Part shown: piece by piece, positions 61,647-64,000 of the stretch | Numbering within the stretch: position 1 is the first letter of the stretch | How the letters are laid out: the number at the start of each line of letters is the position of its first letter | NCBI RefSeq assembly: GCF_014205765.1 | Contig: NZ_JACIIZ010000022.1 | Coordinates: 29,467 to 93,466 of the forward strand | From: Nitrospirillum iridis | GTDB lineage: Bacteria > Pseudomonadota > Alphaproteobacteria > Azospirillales > Azospirillaceae | Reading direction: 5' to 3' | Length of the DNA stretch: 64,000 nt | The notes under the pieces: generated by a model | What the model saw: only the letters and a program-made list of their open reading frames with translations | Told to the model about the DNA's origin: nothing | The model's database searches: none | Program-made: the position numbers and the translations under genes

Positions 61647-61817
61647 AGTCGCCTCATTCGCAGCGTTCGTATCGGGTCGTTCATTATAGACCGCCAACAT
61701 TACCGTTTCAGGTTCCAGAACCTTCGATCCCGCTGTTTTTGTCTCCACACCCGTCATGTCCGGGCCCGCCTCGCCGACAGCGGGCGCGGGCATCCGGTCC
61801 ACCCCTGAGGATGTCTC

Positions 61818-62348
61818 GTGAAAACCCTGTTCCTGCTTCGGCATATGAAATCCTCCTGGGACAACGATTCCGTCCCTGATCATGAGCGTCCCCTTTCGGC
61901 ACGGGGGGAACGCGCGGCTGCGACCATGGCCGAGTATTTGAGGCGCCGCAAGGGTGGAACACCCCAGCCCGATCTCATCCTCTGCTCCACCGCCGCACGC
62001 ACGCGCGCCACGCTGGCGGGCCTGCTGCCGCTGTGGCGCGAGCCTCCACGGATGATCGTGGATCGCGTCTTTTACATGGCATCGGCACCCGTGCTGGCCG
62101 AAAGGCTGCGGGCCCTGCCCGACGCGATGTCGACCGTCCTGCTGATCGGCCACAATCCCGGGCTGGAGGACCTGGCGCTGGATCTGGCCAGCCCGGAGGT
62201 GACATCCCTTCGCACCCGCATCATGGAAAAATACCCCACCGGCGCCCTCGCCCGGCTGGAATTCGCCACCGACCGCTGGGCCGATGTGGGTGCAGGCAAG
62301 GGGCATCTGGCGGAGTTCGTCGTTCCCCGCGACCTGCCGGCGGCATGA
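61818..62348 (+). CDS. SixA-type histidine phosphatase
   Basis: A 176-residue protein of the phosphohistidine phosphatase branch of the phosphoglycerate mutase superfamily. The catalytic RHM motif ([11 protein letters not shown]), the Arg of [11 protein letters not shown] and the second His in [11 protein letters not shown] are present. GTG 61818 is preceded by TGAGG. It is divergent from ppk with 171 bases between, which should contain both promoters. The substrate is unknown; SixA acts on His-phosphorylated signalling proteins in E. coli. Confidence 0.85.
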   Translation: MKTLFLLRHMKSSWDNDSVPDHERPLSARGERAAATMAEYLRRRKGGTPQPDLILCSTAARTRATLAGLLPLWREPPRMIVDRVFYMASAPVLAERLRALPDAMSTVLLIGHNPGLEDLALDLASPEVTSLRTRIMEKYPTGALARLEFATDRWADVGAGKGHLAEFVVPRDLPAA

Positions 62349-62791
62349 CAGCCCGACCGGCCAAGGCACGATGCGGAAAGGTTGTATAATTCATCCAATC
62401 AAGCAGCGCCCATAAAGAAAAAAAGCACGCTTCACGCAAACTGGCGGCTCCATCAAAAAAATAACTACAGCCAGCTGTGTCAATGACATAACCCGGTAGG
62501 TCCGCCCCCTTCACCAGCTTTATGAGCGAAACCGATTTCAGTTTTTGCCACCGCTTAAAGGTTGCACATCGACTGTGCAGGCCGGTGCCTTAGATTTGGC
62601 CAGATCCATACTTTCGGTTGGGGTCGCCCCTGCGGTCGAAGCCGGCGTGCAGGGTGAAACATCCTTATATCTTAACCGTTTATTAATCTCCGCCTTAACC
62701 TTTCGGATAGCGGCACGCCTTTTGCGATAGCGTAACATTGCGAGGCGCTTTGCTGCGCCGCACAAAAGCTAATCAAGAGAGTGGGGAGCCG
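62349..62791. other. AT-rich intergenic stretch before the chemoreceptor-like gene
   Basis: No protein or RNA gene can be supported. The part 62650-62740 is AT-rich (TTAACC and TTATTAATC elements) and is the likely promoter region of the next gene. Short frames of 60-100 codons show no family resemblance. Confidence 0.45.
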
Positions 62792-63823
62792 ATGGACAAC
62801 AGCCTGATCGACCTGACGAAGAACGTTCTGGACGTTGCCAGCCAGAAGGTTTCGGTGATCGAGGATATCAACCGCACCACCAAGATGTTGGCCTTCAACG
62901 CCCTGATCGAAGCCGGCCGCGCCGGCGACGCCGGCCGAGGCTTCGCCGTGGTGGCCAACGAGGTCAATTCGATCTCGCAACGGGTCAGCGTCGTGGCCGG
63001 CGAGCTGCGCAGCGAGATCGGCCAGCTTGTCGACCGGATGACGACGGTGGGCGAGGATCTGATGACCCGCTTCCGCGGCCAGCGTCTGGCCGACCTGGCC
63101 CTGAACAGCATCGACATCATCGACCGCAATCTGTACGAGCGATCGTGCGACGTGCGGTGGTGGGCCACTGACAGCGCTGTCGTCACCAGCCTGCAGGCGC
63201 CATCGCACGAGGCGACCCGCCACGCCAGCGAACGCCTGAACGTCATCCTGCAAAGCTACACCGTCTATCTCGACCTCTGGGTGGCCGACCGCAATGGCCG
63301 GGTCATCGCCACCGGCCGGCCCGACCGCTTCCCCCACGCCATCGGCACCAACGTGGCCAACGAAGGGTGGTTCATCGACGCCCTGCGCACCCGTGACGGC
63401 GGCGACTTCGCGGTGGAGGACATCACCCCCAACCCGGTGTTGGAGAACCGCACCGTCGCGACATACTCCACCGCCGTCCGCCGCGACGGCACCCAGGACG
63501 GCGAGGTGCTGGGCGCCTTGGGCATCTTCTTCGACTGGGCGCCCCAGGCACGCGCGGTGGTAACCGGTGTCCGGCTGGAGACGTCGGAACGGACCAACAC
63601 CCGCTGCCTGCTGTTGGATGCCACCGGCCGCATCATCGCCGCCAGCGACGGCCGGGGCGAATTGACGGAGAGCTTCCATCTGGTGACCCAGGGCCAACCC
63701 ATGGGCCACTACATGGACCGCCACGGCCGCCTGATCGGCTTCGCCCGCACGCCGGGATATGAAACCTATCGCGGCCTGGGCTGGTACGGCGTGCTGGTGC
63801 ACAATCCGCCAGGGCAGAGCTGA
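62792..63823 (+). CDS. Soluble chemoreceptor-like protein with N-terminal signalling tip and C-terminal Cache-like sensor
   Basis: A 343-residue protein without transmembrane segments. Residues about 15-75 match the cytoplasmic hairpin tip of methyl-accepting chemotaxis proteins ([20 protein letters not shown] and [18 protein letters not shown]), the part that touches CheA and CheW. Residues about 100-335 look like a Cache/PAS-type sensor: [49 protein letters not shown] and a second repeat with [14 protein letters not shown]. The signalling part is very short and comes first, the reverse of normal receptors. ATG 62792 has GGGGAG upstream; an earlier in-frame ATG at 62738 lacks one. A terminator follows. 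Confidence 0.82.
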   Translation: MDNSLIDLTKNVLDVASQKVSVIEDINRTTKMLAFNALIEAGRAGDAGRGFAVVANEVNSISQRVSVVAGELRSEIGQLVDRMTTVGEDLMTRFRGQRLADLALNSIDIIDRNLYERSCDVRWWATDSAVVTSLQAPSHEATRHASERLNVILQSYTVYLDLWVADRNGRVIATGRPDRFPHAIGTNVANEGWFIDALRTRDGGDFAVEDITPNPVLENRTVATYSTAVRRDGTQDGEVLGALGIFFDWAPQARAVVTGVRLETSERTNTRCLLLDATGRIIAASDGRGELTESFHLVTQGQPMGHYMDRHGRLIGFARTPGYETYRGLGWYGVLVHNPPGQS

Positions 63824-63845
63824 CGCGGGCTTATAGCCCGCCAAG

Positions 63846-63882
63846 AAAAAGGGGCCGCGCCCTAACCGGGCCGGCCCCTTTC
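63846..63882 (+). terminator. Rho-independent terminator after the chemoreceptor-like gene
   Basis: GGGGCCG (63851-63857) pairs with CGGCCCC (63872-63878), extended by A and T runs on either side (AAAAA before, TTTCTT after). Confidence 0.85.
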
Positions 63883-63921
63883 TTCTGCCTTCTTTCCGCG
63901 TCAGCTTAGAGCATCGAGCCT

Positions 63922-64000
63922 TTAATTGGACGCATATCCTGCGGCCTTGAGGTAGTTCCAGCATTCGTCGGGGTCGTAGAGGTCGCAAATGTTTCCGATG
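63922..64000 (-). mobile_element. IS630-type transposase, C-terminal fragment at the window edge
   Basis: The minus strand reads ICDLYDPDECWNYLKAAGYASN and a TAA stop at 63922-63924. This ending (a Pro-x-Glu-Cys-x-Asn-Tyr segment, then AGY) is characteristic of IS630-family DDE transposases. Only 25 codons are visible, so completeness and the other end cannot be judged. The element end should lie between the terminator at 63882 and the stop. Confidence 0.65.

Noticed and set aside
61647..62369. Upstream extension of the polyphosphate kinase frame
   Set aside because: The frame stays open but lies antisense to the SixA-type gene, and a good ribosome site precedes ATG 61646, which gives the normal Ppk length.
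62545..62730. 61-codon plus-strand frame before the chemoreceptor-like gene
   Set aside because: No ribosome site and no similarity; the end overlaps the AT-rich promoter region.

Overview
The window comes from a high-GC alphaproteobacterium, most likely a member of the Rhodospirillales/Azospirillaceae (Azospirillum, Nitrospirillum or Niveispirillum type). Evidence for this is the roughly two-thirds GC composition, the infA-maf-rng-yacG block, the dnaB-alr and radA-cvpA-purF gene order, and the sequence of the Phe tRNA. The genus is inferred from style and synteny only.

Bases 1-38563 hold a giant hybrid polyketide/non-ribosomal peptide assembly line. It consists of five collinear plus-strand genes whose stop and start codons overlap at every junction. 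The first gene is cut by the window edge. Read in order, the line is: (KS tail)-AT remnant-DH-KR-ACP; KS-DH-KR-ACP; C-A-PCP; KS-AT-KR-ACP; KS-AT remnant-KR-DH-ACP; C-A-PCP three times; KS-AT-KR-PCP; C-A-PCP-TE. That makes ten modules, five polyketide and five peptide. Only two of the five polyketide modules keep a complete acyltransferase. The other three show stages of AT loss. The binding-pocket residues of three adenylation domains read as Val-like, Pro-like and Phe-like. The terminal thioesterase is intact. No trans-acyltransferase, phosphopantetheinyl transferase, transporter or regulator is visible in the window.

Bases 38560-39203 look like the edge of a genomic island. A P4-type tyrosine integrase, cut after its N-terminal DNA-binding domain, lies tail to tail with the last NRPS gene. 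About 190 bases further on is the 3' end of a tRNA-Phe gene. Both face the way expected if the biosynthetic cluster entered, or was later joined to, an element inserted at this tRNA.

Bases 39421-63823 are mostly core genome. On the minus strand are yacG, a short RNase G, maf, infA and a secreted thermonuclease-like protein. On the plus strand are cysQ, cfa, dnaB, alr, mlaE-mlaF, and later radA, cvpA and purF. Between and after these lie accessory genes: two paralogous small proteins of unknown function, a secreted amidohydrolase, a phage CI-like repressor preceded by two operator-like palindromes, and a secreted ClpP-like protein without the usual Ser. A ppk-ppx polyphosphate operon (minus strand) sits divergent to a SixA-type phosphatase. 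A soluble chemoreceptor-like protein with inverted domain order follows. The window ends in the C-terminus of an IS630-type transposase.
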